Origin: Sipunculus nudus
Lineage: Eukaryota > Annelida > Sipuncula > Golfingiida > Sipunculidae
Direction of reading: 5' to 3'
Length of the DNA: 64,000 nt
Assembly (NCBI GenBank): GCA_026874595.1
Contig: CM049316.1
Location: 66,614,676 to 66,678,675 of the forward strand
Shown: positions 34,336 through 48,200 of the stretch, piece by piece
How the letters are laid out: each line of letters begins with the position of its first letter
Numbering within the stretch: position 1 is the first letter of the stretch
Made by a program: the position numbers and the translations under genes
The notes under the pieces: generated by a model
What the model saw: the letters and a program-made list of their open reading frames with translations, nothing else
What the model was told of the DNA's origin: nothing
The model's database searches: none

Positions 34336-35650
34336 AAAAATAAGTTTATATTATATTAAGTAACTCAGTGAATCACTGTTATTATCACTGTAAGACCTTT
34401 GCCTTGTTTTTTTCATTTTTTTATTAATTTTCGGTGGAGGAAACCGCCTCCATATTTTTTATGCTGGCTTAATTAGACATTATTCACATCTGTCGAATAT
34501 CATTAAGGTTTTTTGACAGTGATCGTCGTGATAATCCAATCTCAGTGTAACGCACCTGCGGGTCTTTCAGTTGCTTAATCTTTACCCATTGGTCTTCCTA
34601 TAAATCCCGAAGAGAGCTCAACCTGTTTGATGGCCGACGGCAGTTTTCATCTTTCTCGCAAATTTCTCCATTCTATTGCAAAGGGGGTGTTTAATTTGTT
34701 CGTGTTTGCTGTGTTTTAAACGGGATATCTTGACTGTTTCAGGTTTTGCCATCATTAAGTATGTCTAAGTTTCGATGTGCCTGTCATGCTTGCGTAGTCA
34801 GCGTTATCACATGCGACACAAATTTTGTTAGAGAGTTTGTGTAGAGTTATGTTGCATTAGGTGAATGTTCAGGACTTGTTCTGTCAATAATTATTTTGTG
34901 GATCCATCTTAAATAACCATTGATCCTGACAATGTACGAGTCCACCTTATGCCATATTGTTCATTACAAACCGCTGGACTAAACACAGCTATAATGGCGT
35001 CCCACATTAATTGACATCTCTGATATTTGACAGATGGCGCTACAGCTTGACAGTCCTGTGTCGTTTCATCTGTGTGCCCAGCATGTTTTGGTTTCACTTA
35101 AGCAGATGTCTAATCCTTCCTGACGATAAAAAAAACTTATTTTAATCAGATTTCGTTCGTTTTTATTTATTTGTTCCTGATTTCGTTCTTTTTATTAAAT
35201 ATTATATATATTTATTTATAATTTCCTAAAATATGGTTTCTTCATATTGCCGATATTATTTGTAATATTTCTATTAACGGCCAATAGAGGGTGCGAAACT
35301 TCGAGAAATTTATTTTTGAAGATCTCATTTAAGTACATGTATCATGAAACCAGTTCCTGTCTGAGTAAAAAATTGTTTTGTTTGACTTAGTGTGTTTGCT
35401 ATTTTTACATACATTTTCCAACCCGTAGAATATTACTTAATTTTTTACCTGAATAAGAAATAAAATCCTCACTTAATAAATATGATTTAAAGTGTGAAGT
35501 GAGTATTTACGTTCGATATTACCGGTGAACTCGACCAACGGTAAAAGCAATGCCCAAATCAAGAAAATCTTCCCCAACTCAAAAACGCTTAAAATTACAC
35601 AATGCCTTTGTAAATCATAACAAAAGAGACGCCATGTTTGACATGCAAAC
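34336..35650. other. Unassigned intergenic sequence
   Basis: AT-rich, with only short open frames. No gene or repeat recognised. Confidence 0.5.
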
Positions 35651-35657
35651 AGTGCTC

Positions 35658-35771
35658 TTTATTAAAGATAAAATTCCTTGCAATTGATTGTGAAGCATAG
35701 AGTTCAAGAGCAGGAAATAATATGTAGCAGATATCTCAAGGGTATGAACATTTTTTTAAAAGTTCTTTATT
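35658..35771 (-). promoter_or_regulatory. Candidate poly(A) signals of the VWD gene
   Basis: TTTATT on the plus strand (AATAAA on the minus strand) occurs at 35658-35663 and 35766-35771, about 440-550 bp past the proposed stop codon at 36207. Such hexamers are common in AT-rich DNA, so this is suggestive only. Confidence 0.3.
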
Positions 35772-36205
35772 CTAGAATACATGTTTACCAATCTCTAACA
35801 GTATTCCAATTGTAAAATACGATGAGTTCACATGTGGATCATAGGTTCATTGGTTCACATCTTCGGGATGGTTTGATATCATTTGAATAGCAAGTATTTG
35901 AGTTGATTATCAGAAAATCTCTTTTTCCTAGGTGTCAATCAACGATATGATTCTGTAATCATATTAACAATCAAAGCAAACCAAATATGAGCCCTCATAT
36001 CATTTTTATCTTGTTATATACTTTTCCATTCCCTCGTGTCTACTACGTTTTTGAAAAATTCCTAGGAAAAATTAATATTTACACAAAAATGCCCAACCTG
36101 TTCCATTGATGACATACCGTAACCTTGAGCTTATCATACCGTGCAAGTTTCATGTGCCGTTATAATTAATACTTTTTAGTGCATCTTGCATATTATCAGC
36201 TCCAA

Positions 36206-36210
36206 GTTAG
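36206..36210 (-). other. 3' UTR region of the VWD gene (placeholder boundary at stop codon)
   Basis: The presumed 3' UTR runs from 36206 down to about 35650 on the minus strand. No other gene is visible there. Confidence 0.15.
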
Positions 36211-36277
36211 ATCAATTCCCCGAAGCAAATCTCCGACTTTGTTGCAGCATCCGTCAGGTAATTATGGATTTGGGCAT
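36207..36277 (-). CDS. VWD gene exon 6 (candidate last exon with stop)
   Basis: Acceptor ACATGTTTTGCAG|ATGCCC; in phase 1 it is open for 22 codons, then TAA at 36207-36209. It encodes AQIHNYLTDAATKSEICFG and a short tail including one Cys. Candidate poly(A) signals follow. A different terminal exon remains possible. Confidence 0.5.
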
Positions 36278-39200
36278 CTGCAAAACATGTAAAAGATATT
36301 ACTAGGCCGTGTATGACAATGCTGTTCATGAATTTTAACACTGCGGAGTACTTGGAAGTAAACTTAGGTATTTAAGAAACTGTCTGAAATATACCTTAAT
36401 CGATGAAAGGGAATTTCATTTATTTAACGATAAGCCAAAAATAAATTTCACACCCACAGCTACTTAATATGTAGGCAACCTAAAAAAAATGTATAAAAAT
36501 ACAAAAAAAATATAGTGTTTACAACCTCTACCTACAAGAATGACCGCCAGTTCGAGAAGCGTTCTCTCTTATTTAGGAAGTGTATTACTTATAAAGTTTA
36601 AAAGTATTTGAACCAGTTGATAGAATCAAGAGAAGAAACGCAAGGGTGCTTTTCCATGTACGCGATTGCCGCGCGGCAAAAGCATGGGAATTCCGCCTTC
36701 AAATGGCGTCACATGTTGGGTTTAGCCGTACCCATGCTGTCCTCGTATCTTTGCTTCTGTTTAGCAATGTAGAAAGGGCATGCGATTGCCGCGCGGCAAA
36801 AGCATGAAAAACGCCCACATGGGAAACGACTTGCCGCGCGGCAAACGCATATTAAAAAGCACCCTTACACAATCTTTGATTTTAGCATTGCTGTTAAAGA
36901 TACAACACATCTTTTCCTATCAAATAAAAAATAGAGATATCCCGGATGTCATTTTTTATGAAGTGCTTACATTAAAATATATGATTTGTAGCATATTTAT
37001 TTTTATGTTAAATTTATAACATTTAACTGCATTAAAGCCGTTATATCAAATAAAAGTAATTTTTAAACATGGTTATTCAAAGTTGTGTGAAACTGCTGCG
37101 CACATGGAAAAGCACCCTTACACAGTCTGTTATTCCAGCATAGCTATTACAGATACCCTTGCTATCAAATAAAAAGAGTAGGCGGAGCTTATAATCTTGG
37201 CAGAGTTCCAGCCAGTGTACACATTCTTTTTAACCGATGTTACCGGGTATCTTAATTGATAAGGGGAAAGTGTAATGAGCTACCAGTGTTTTCTTTATTA
37301 TTCATCACTTGGAAGGGTTTTTTTTACTTATCATACATAGCATGGTTTAAATTATTTGTTTAAACTCAGAAGAAAGCCCCATTTGGACATAAACCTAAAC
37401 CTTGGTACAAAAATTTACATTCAAATGTTTATGAGTATGAGTTTTTTATAACAATAATTGTCCAGTGTCTTACCTATCGTGTATAATTTAAAAACGAAAC
37501 TTATATGAAAATTTCCCCAAAATATTATGGCCTTCAGGGTGCATCGGATAGTAATTCCAGTTTATTATTAAATGAAAACGTTCTTAATAAGCTCAGACTT
37601 GGACCTGACAGCACTCAATAGTATCCGCTATTCAAGTATCAACGACCTAGTAAAACTATCGGATTTTGTGTTGGATCAACAAGTCTTACGCAGTTGATAT
37701 CAAGGCTCTGCGTTGGCCGATTCAGTAAACCCGTACCTGCCCCCCCCCAAACTTTATATTGATCAATTTCAAGGGAAATATACTTTATCAGGGATAGCTA
37801 GAATAAACCTGTTTGAGAAATGGTTAATGTTTATGATATATCAAGTGTAACTAGAAAATGTCTAGAGAACCTTATCCACCGCCAAACGGGAAGGTTAGAA
37901 ATGAGTACACACACAAACCTTCACAGTCTGAGACTTACCGAAAACTCTTTGGGTAGGCTTAATCAGAGAACCTAATCTGCTGCCAACACCGAAAGCTACT
38001 TATAGGATGCACCCTTCTATTACAATTAGAAGTTGATCCCAGTATAACTTTTTGAGAAATAGTTTCGCATGTGAAATGAAAATATATTGTATCTGTTTAT
38101 ATCTGACTTCATTAAATATGCGTGAATTTGTATGAGAATGTAGTTCAGGTGAGAAACTAAAATGGTAAATATGTTTATTGAGTTTCAAAATATGGCGATA
38201 TAGTATATTGATTAATATTCAAAATCCGTCGAATTCCTCGTGATTCACAGCGTCGACACCACAAAGTAGCCTTGTAGCCTCTGATCTCATTAAATATGCT
38301 AGGTTTTCGCCTATAATCGAACTCAGATGAGATATTCTATTGTTAAGTAGTTATGGTGGGTTTCGTGATCCATTAAAGCTTTGGTAAGTTATCGCGGCAA
38401 CTCTAAAAGTTAACCGACAGAAGGACAGATGGATGTACGGAGGGACTTTCGGTACACTGTAATAATAAATCATTCAAGTGTGCTCAAAATTAAACAACTC
38501 TGGAGAGCCTTAAGGTGCACCTGCTACTCTAATAAAAATTAGATCCCAGTAAAACATTTTTTATCAAGAAATTGTGTCACATATGAAATATAAACAGTTT
38601 GTATACAAAAAATCCAAAAATCAGTAAAGTGTGACCTAAACCTAATCAGTTCTGGAGTTTCAAGATTCATCTGCTACTACAATAAGAACATATTAAATGT
38701 TAAAATGTTGCATATAAATTCATAAAAATCCTGCAAGGGTGACCAAACCTTATTAGCTCTGGAGTCCCACAAGATGCACCTGCTACTACAATTTGAAGTA
38801 AATCTGAGAAGGTGGGGGATAAATATAAAAAAAGTATTTATTGTACATATTCTTAGGTTGTTCACAATAGAAATTGTGCTTGAGATGTGCTTGGATATGA
38901 TTTTTTTGAGTTTAAACTTTATTTCTCCTTTTTTTACAGTATTAATAAATAAAATTATGCAAATCGTATGGTATAAGTATCTTGTCTTATTATGTAACTA
39001 TACAGGACAATTCATTTTTTTTAATCGCCACGTGCCCGTCACGGAGGGCTTAAAATTGATAAAGCGGAGCCAGACGAGCTGTTGTAAGACACAGAACAGT
39101 CAAACTTCACTTAGGCGACCAATTTGGAATGCGACCAGTTATCGTGGTCCCCCTGGTGCTCATAATTCTAAGGTTGTACATTATTTAAGCTCTAGCGCTC

Positions 39201-42200
39201 TCTGCTGAATTTAGAAAAAATATAGCCAAATATTAAATGAATTGTACTTTAAAACAGTTCATCATGATCATGCCGAATGAATTCAAATGACCCCAAGAAT
39301 AAGCCTATTGATCCTTGATTTAGTTCCTGTAAGGAAAGGGTTGACATTGTTTATAGTTTTGAAGCCATGGGAAAAAATCACATTTTGCAGTGTGCTCTGC
39401 AGCACCTGTGGTCGCTATGTTAAAAAATAGTTTTCAGGTATTATTTGTGCAACATATAATACTTCAGTTTTGAAACAATAACCGAAAATTAAGACCACTA
39501 GGGCGTCATTAATTAAATCTCGAATGCTAATTAGGGGATCCGTCTTTGTTTTAATAGTTGTGCTAGTGATTCCCTGCAACACAATTGCGGCATTCATTAA
39601 TATCCGAGTAGTCTCATTCTTTGTACTAGATTAAAGGGTTTAAAAGCTGAGAAATCCTAAATTTGCTTCCACACAAAGCGTGACAAGTTTCGAAATCTTT
39701 AAAAATCGGCTACAATGGGAGCTTCATGGACCACCTCACACTCTTACCACATGTTCATAACTGAGAACTGTAATGCCCCTGCCGCCACATGCGGTTTCAG
39801 TTGTGGGAAGTACTTTCATCATTTGATGAAAAACAATGCGAGAAATGACGAAACGTATAATTTAATCATTTCGTGTAATTACTAATGTCAAACACTAAAA
39901 TGCTGGAATATTTATAGTCTTTTAGCATAATAAAAGACAAAATTATAGGCATTTCTCTGAATGGTGCTATATTCTCACTTCATGTCATGTAGTCATGTAG
40001 TGCGACATTTACGATACTTGCAGATATGTCACTCATCACAAAACCAATATTTTAAGACCGATAAATTCTAGAAATCTCTGCTATAAAAATTTCCCTGTAG
40101 ACATGTAGACAGTTGTTTGATATCGCAAATATTCTCGGAGAATAACTATTATAACAACAAATAAAGCAATCATGACTAAGATAAAACGCTTTGTAACCAG
40201 AAATAAAACGGTTTATGTAGCTTCGATAATTTTGTAGAAAGATATAACAAAAAAACCCTATTCTCAGTTTTCGACGGCCATGCCATAGACCTTTAACCAA
40301 TTATGATAAAATAATACTTAGCTTCGAGGATTATCGGATACACAGTTAGCCATGACAACATGACACTCCGGCCTTCGGAAATAAACTAATAGGGCCTGGA
40401 GTCATGATGGCAGTTATAACAGAACGCCCATTCTAAGGGTCGGATCAAATTATTTCCTGTCTGGTATCATTTGGCATCACAGGCTTATATAGTAGTATTA
40501 AATGTGCTTAATATCGAAGAAAAAGTGTTGTTACACAAAAATAATTACATTTATTACCTCCTTACTGTTGCACCGATTCACGTGAAGCGGTACTTCTCGT
40601 TCGAAAATTATAGTTATCCATTCTTTGATCTGAATGTTATGGACGATTTTGTGCTCGGAAGCCATCTCGGAAGTCACTCGGAAGTGCTGGGATGTGAATC
40701 AAATGTGTGTAACTCGGAAGTCACAGAGACGCACTGGTTAACTTGTGGTAAGTTAAGAGCCACAGCCCAAATACAGTTTCATTATAAGTATAGTTGCATG
40801 CATATATTTAAATTGCTTTATGTATCACATGCATGATTCTGCTAGTATGATACAAAATGGGAAAACTATGTTCCTAATTTTTTCTTTTGTAAATTTAATA
40901 TAAATGTATACATATGTGTGGGTGTATTTTCACGTAATATATTTCACCCCATGAAATATATTAATGAAATCTTGAGCCATGTTTTTGTTAAAAATATTTA
41001 TATTTACATGGGCAGGGCATGGGAGGGGATGATTTTAATTTTTAAAACATACAATGTAAAGAGGACATTTTGAGGCACCTTAAACAAAATATTATGAGGA
41101 TTTTCTGTTCCGCAACTATTCTCCTACATGTTTTTGATTAATGTATTCATCGTTTAGGTTGTTGGGGTTTAATGTTTATAATTTTATAAAATTACGGTAT
41201 AAACTGGAAAATCCAAATATTCAATAGTTCGTAACATGTTAATGTCAATGACAAAATGCCCGTCTATACTTTTATAACTTGCAAAATGTCACAGTTTAAA
41301 TGTAGTACTCGTTGTTTAAATAATTGATATGTTTATGTCTTATGACAATCTTTGCATTTTACTGACTTTTGTGATCTGTGAGCGCACAGGCTCGGACAGC
41401 AGAGCACAGTGCGTGAGTCTGAGTATCAGCCGAGGAGCCGTGTTATGACCGAGAAAAGTGACATGTGATAACGGAAAGACTCCATCTCTCAATATACTAG
41501 AATATTTTTGGATATTCTCTAAGTGGAGTAAATCACAGAGTTGTTCATTATTATCGCCAACTTATGTTATAAATATAATAATGAAATTGCTAGGGAATAA
41601 AAAGGTATTCTGAAAATTACGATGTCATTCAATATAAAAACATTAATATATTTTCCATACGTTGAACAAATATGAAAGTTCAATATATCCCAGTAGGACA
41701 TCGCTGGAATAAACATACATGTTTCACACAAAACTTAAACGAAATGTCTTTCAATATGTTAGAGACTACGATATTTAAAAAAAATGTTAAAATATATCTT
41801 AGAAAAGGGAAACAACAGTCCAGATAACATACTATTATATGTGTGATTATAAAATCTCATCGATTTGTATATTTAAGCAAATAATTATTTTTTAAACTAA
41901 AATTAATTCTTTTTTCAAGTTTTTAACACTTTGTTCAAACTTTTTCAATCTTGATATTTATATTCTAATAATTTCACGCCTGATGTTTTAACATAACATT
42001 TCAACTTCAAATAAATGGATATTTTAAAAGTATTTAAAGTATAATTGCAACTTATTTCACTCTCGAACGTTAAAATATATGCATGATAAGGGCTTCTAAA
42101 CAGAATGTGCCCCCTTAATCTTCGGATTACTGTACGATTACAACGATCTCGATAAAAAAATTCAATTTTTTTTGTAAAGAGAAGATCGTTGAATGTAAAA

Positions 42201-45200
42201 TCTTCGATAAATAACCATATAGAATCTTTATCGACCCGTAAGACATTTGGGGCTTTAAGTAAAATTCTGTCAAGAGGCGACCTTGTGTCTAAAAGATGCT
42301 ATGGGATATAGGCATTTTTATTGAACCTGTTGCTTATCTATGATTCATACCTTGAAATTCCACATAAAAGTGATGACCCATGCAATAATGGAACCAAACC
42401 GTTTTGATAAATAAAGTTAGATATTTCCCGCTAAGCTAAGTATTTCAATACAAATATTAATTATTCCTATTCAACGTTTGCTACATAGTATTTTTTTATC
42501 ACTATATTATCCATCTGAATATTCTGTGTATACTCACTATTTTAATTTGAATCTTATATTTTTATCCTCAGAAACAAAATAAACAGATAGAATGCTTTTT
42601 CTTTAGCCTGGTAATCACCGGACTATAGTCGGAATTCTGGATACAGTATAGTACCGTGCGCTTTCGGACCTCCTTCCCTCCGGACTTAATAGTTGCTGGT
42701 ATCAGTGTCTATTATTAAACAGATTTGTTTTTATATCTATAACATTTGCTCTTTAACAATTTATTTTTAAATATTTACTGAACCTTTCTGGAATGCCAAA
42801 TATTTTGTTTAATGTTTTATTGATTTGTTGTTGCTTTTTTTTAATTGACGTATTTTACAATATACATATATGTATCAAAAGTATTACTGTTTGTGCCCTG
42901 CGGTTTTGCAAATTTTCAGCACATTAATTTGATAAATATTGTACCAAACAGCGAAAAAAATATCGATTAAATATTGAATCGTTCTGGAAAAACAGAAACT
43001 AATGTTTTTATATTATCATAAAATGTTACAATCGGCATCACATTTATTTACACATGCATTGTGTATTTCTTTCTGTCAAGGTATTGTTAATATTTGTGTT
43101 TTCTTTTTGAATTTGCAGGATACGTCTGATTAAATCATTATCAAACAAATTATTGTAAAGTATCATGTATATTTTGCTATTTTGGCAAAATTTCAAAACA
43201 TGAATTGAAACAGGTCCCATTTACAGCAGGAAAATGCTTGACACGTTTGCTGACGATATGATGACCAGTGCATTAACCATTACTGGCTTCCGAGTTTTAC
43301 ACGTTTGGACTATAACCGAGCATTTCCGTAAAAAAAATAGTATACAACTTCGGATGGATAACTTTTATTTTTACATAATGAAATAATAGACCTAATTCTA
43401 TCAATTAAAATAAAATGGTACTTTCCATTGTTGTAGCAGCATTTTAAATTATGCTTCGATCATTGCTTATTTAAAAAAAAATCCTTGCTTACGACTTCGG
43501 ACTTCCGAGTTTTACACATAGCCGTGTGGGAATACCCTACCGTAAGTTATGATTCTCCCGCTGAAGCCGTGTGGACGAGTTTTTCAAGTAAAAGCAGCCT
43601 CGGTATTAAAAACTGCTGCACGGATACACGTAAGTCAACTGTGGATGTAATAATTATTATTATCCCCAACAGGATAACGTCACGTTTTGTCTTAACTCAG
43701 GAAAATGACAGTTCGAGAAGTAGATGAAAATTAAAAAGTAGTGTCAGAAATGGCGTGCACATCTGCACATACTAGAATTGATGCTAACCCAACAGCTTGT
43801 ACTGTCACCCCATCGTCTTTCAGTTCATCTAAAATCGAAGTTTGGCGTGACAGGCTGTTGCTAATACACAACGTCTCTTTAATTTTCAGTGCGATTGCTT
43901 AAACAATGTGGCCTACAGTGCGCTGACACAGAGAGAGCAAACAAATTTACGGCACTGACCAACATGCTTGCAAATTAAAATGATAGCTTCGGTTACATTT
44001 CATGCCCTATCGGAGACCATTCCGGCAATATCCGTGATATACTCAGGACATTTGTGTTACATTCTATATATATTCTAAGTTCAGTTATGCATTCCTCTTG
44101 TTTTCAGTGTTTCCAAATATATTGAATTTAAAAACAAGAACAAATTAGACATAACATGCAGTTTACAATAGCAAAAACTATGACCAAAATATAAAACGAG
44201 TTTTTTTTTCATTTGTAACAACTGAAATCTCTAAGTAAGGAAAAAGTAAAAATAGGTGACACAGACGTTTTCATTAGAATCAAGTGAATCTTACGTGTTG
44301 TCTTCTTTCCAGGATGCCACCATTGCTTTGAAGGAGGGTTGGGTATTACCATCTCTGCCAACAAGGTCATTTTCCGGACTAAAATAAACAGAAATAAGAA
44401 ATGTTGAAACACAACTCAAGACGTTTTCCCTTTGCACTAAAAGAACTGACTATGACCGTTTACGCTTTAACATTGTTTTCAATATACATTTCCATTCACC
44501 TGAATATTAGGTATGACTGTCAGAAATTCAACAAACCGGAAGACAGATTGATTAAACACTGAGTTATCCCGAATTTATTTTTGAATGTATTGGCTGTAAA
44601 CAAACAAATTAAATAAACTGAACTAACAGATTTGAAAGGTTGGTTATTCCTAAGTCGCACACTATTTTAAACTTTATAATAAAATGAACGGTTTCAATGT
44701 GGTGTACCATCTCCTTTTGTTTTAATTTACAAACCTGCACATAGACAAGTGGTCATGTTCACCTCTGCACAATCTTATTGGTCATCTCTAACTTTTACAC
44801 CGATTACATGCCATCTAAAAAATGTATACGTCCATGATTCTTTGCCATACTTCCTTACCACCAGTCAATCGAATTCTCCGTACTGCATCAAAACTTATTT
44901 TGATACCGCGCCTCACGAAAATAATTGATTTGGTTACACATGGCTTCGAATGTCACAAAATATGCAAAATTAGCCAACTGACCAGGCCATTTGTTCAGAA
45001 CATGTTTTCCTCGTCAATGATAGGAAGGAAAGACCCAGTGTCTGAACAACATGGTGTTATTTTTTTTTTAATTGAAAGTAAACAAATAAAAATTATTCTT
45101 CGTTAGATCCTGCAACTTTCACACCATCTAAAATGATCCAATACGATCACTTGATAGTTAAAGCTATACCCTGATTTATGTCAACTGAATTTTAATAAAT

Positions 45201-48200
45201 ACAATTAAGTTTTTTTTAATTCCGGTAATATGATTGCAAGTAATGTTGGCTAAAAATTACGAGTGTCCAGATGTCCATGATTCAGTTCATTCTATAATAA
45301 TAATTACAATATAATTACATATCTGAGGAGACTGCAAGACCCTAAAGATTTGTATTAAACCCCATAATAAATATCTTGCCATAATGTATCTCTTGCTACC
45401 ACCAATTTAGATCAGTTTAATTTTAATCATGCTGAGCTATAAAGATCACCCAAAGTCCGTCATCCTTCCGTCTGGCCGTTCTTCAGGGGGAACAATCGTT
45501 TGGTTAGGATAATAAAACTGTGCATTCTAGGAAGTTATAAAAGATCTCCTTTCAGAATTGAAATTGGGTCGGTATTACTTATTTCTCCGAGTTACTGGGT
45601 ATAACACCCCAGAAAAAAATTAAATTACATACAAATTGCGTGATATCTCAGGATAGGCTTAACGGATTGTTCTAAAAATTAGATTGCAAGACAATCTTCT
45701 ATATATTTTTGTACCAAAGATGAATAAAAACGCCTCGGAACCCATTTCAGTTTTTGAGCCATTTATACTCCTGCCACCTATGGTGTACTACAAGGAGGCA
45801 CAAATCGGAATCGTAAGGGCAAGGGTTAAGTCCCGAGATGTTTGTAAAGATCTGTTGGAAACCATAAATTAGGTCAATGTGAACTATATTCTAGGAGTTT
45901 TTCAGGCATGATAGAGCATCCGAGGAAAAAAGTAAATTACTTGCATATGGCAAGGTATCTTTTTCTAAAATGGGTTTTTCTAAAAATCAGGTTGCCCGAA
46001 GATCTTGGATTGAACTTTTACAGAAGCCTGCTGTCTCTCTAGATCTTTTAGGTTGTTTTTTGCCTTTTAAAACCACTACTACATCCGGCAAACTATAGGG
46101 GGGGGGGGGTAAAATTATAATTGTAAGGGTTGGATATTTAACCTGTACGAATCTTGAAATGGGCCACTGTAATCTGTATTTTCCGAATCACGGGGAACAA
46201 TATGGAATCCAAGAAAATAATACATGTAAATATCCAGAAATACTAAGATAGGCTCAAATGATTCTTCATAACAACAGGCTTTCTGAAGATTATATCCAGT
46301 TTTCTTAGCTCAGTTCGGGCAAAATTGTCAGACCTTTTGTGATCACACTTTATCCATCGTATAAACGGCCGTTACAGGGCACAGACAGTAACCTTTAAGT
46401 AGATCGGAAACTTCGTACTTGAAATCCAAGGAGGTCTATGAAAATCCTAGCTCTGGTTTATATTCTGCTGACTATGGCTTGTTTGGGTCCTTTAGAAAAA
46501 TGTCTGTCCATTTTTCAGAATATCAAATAATCCAGCAGCTAAATTGCCGATTCCAAGAGAAGCGTGGATTCACGGCTGCAATTTTTTTTTCAGTGTTATA
46601 ACATTTAGATCGTATATATTGATAAAAGCGAATGTCGCTTTTGCATCTTTGAATATTTTACATAAAATCCTTTACTGTGCCAATTAGGCGTCCCCATTAT
46701 TGGAACGTGGCTAGTTTACATATAAATTCATTAAATGGTTGTTTGGAAACTGTTCATCATACTCCTCTACTATGAAGACTAAGATAGGGCAAGAACTAAG
46801 AGAGATACGAGTAAATTTAAAAAAAAATGGCAATAATTTCGACACATATATGCATATCAAAAGCTTTTAGGCTATATGTTCAAAGGGCGACACCCTCTGT
46901 AATATTAATATCCAAGGTCATGAAGCTACAAAAATATCTTACGCGGTCTGAAAAGCCCGGTTGTTTTATGAGACTCCCAGACTAAAGGGTACAGTCCTCC
47001 TCCGTGGAGATGATTCTCCTAACATATGCTCCTCAGTTGTTCAAATGTCTATGTTTTTCTTTTCCTGTGCCCAATTTAACCCCTCATTAAAACCCTTATC
47101 GTTTTAAATGGCTTTAGTTCGATATTTATTAGCTAAGCTGAATGAAAGTCAGTCTGAGCTATAGGAAAAATTCTTTGTCCGTCGTTTTACCGTTTGTCTT
47201 TCCATCCGATAAGAGAGTACTACACCAAACTGATAGACACAGGAACCTTATACTTATCATCTGAGCAGGTATTTTAAAAGTCTCCCGGGAAACCTGATAG
47301 TTCTGGGGAATATTTGGGCACCCAGAAGAATTAATTTTTTTATACAAAATGGCCTGTCTCTCAGTAAAAATGCATGGCCTTCAATGAATCTTGTCTTGAA
47401 GAATAATAATGATTAGATTTATCAGCTGGTGGCGCCACCTTTTTTTTATTTTCACGCATTTTGTCCCCATATTTTTAGACTGCCAACTTAGAGCAAATAA
47501 GTTGTATCTATCTGTGATTTCATCTAGTGCCCTGAAACCTAATTTTTTTGTTATAATCACTAGTTTTAACTGTGTTTGAAGACCGGTGGTGAAAAAAATC
47601 GAAACATTGTTATACTTGTCCTGCCCCAGGGTTTGAATGACAAAAGAGTGGATTTATGTACTGTTAACGTTGCAATTTGCGACGTCAGTCTCTGCATAGA
47701 AGTCATTACCTGTATTGGTATAGATGTAATAAAAAATAAACTTAATAATCATTTCGATTTAAACCCCCCTCCCCCCACACACACCATTACGTGAAACATT
47801 TTCCTTTGTTCGTTGAGGGGGCATTCAGAGTCACTGTGTGCCATCATATTTATTTGAACGCAAATTATGCCAGTAGATACATATAGAGTAGGTTCTCAGA
47901 AATATTTACAGGTAAACCAGGTCTTAATATTTTTCATAAAAAATATTACGTTACGTCCTTATCAGAACTAGTTTAGACTTACTTTCCATCGTAGACCCAG
48001 TGTCTGAACAACATGGTGTTATTTTTTTTAATTGAAAGTAAACAAATAAAAATTATTCTTCGTTAGATCCTGCAACTTTCACACCATCTAAAATGATCCA
48101 ATACGATCACTTGATAGTTAAAGCTATACCCTGATTTATATCAACTGAATTTTAATAAATACAATTAAGTTTTTTTTAATTCCGGTAATATGATTGCAAG

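Noticed and set aside
37688-37760. Minus-strand candidate exon ending CTGC|GTAAGACT
   Set aside because: Its only acceptor is preceded by a G run, not a pyrimidine tract.
38774-39208. 144-codon plus-strand frame
   Set aside because: AT-rich composition typical of chance frames; no domain; antisense to the VWD gene intron.
40565-40640. Good-looking minus-strand donor (CAACA|GTAAGG) as another VWD exon
   Set aside because: The phase needed from exon 4 runs into a stop within a few codons and no convincing acceptor precedes it.
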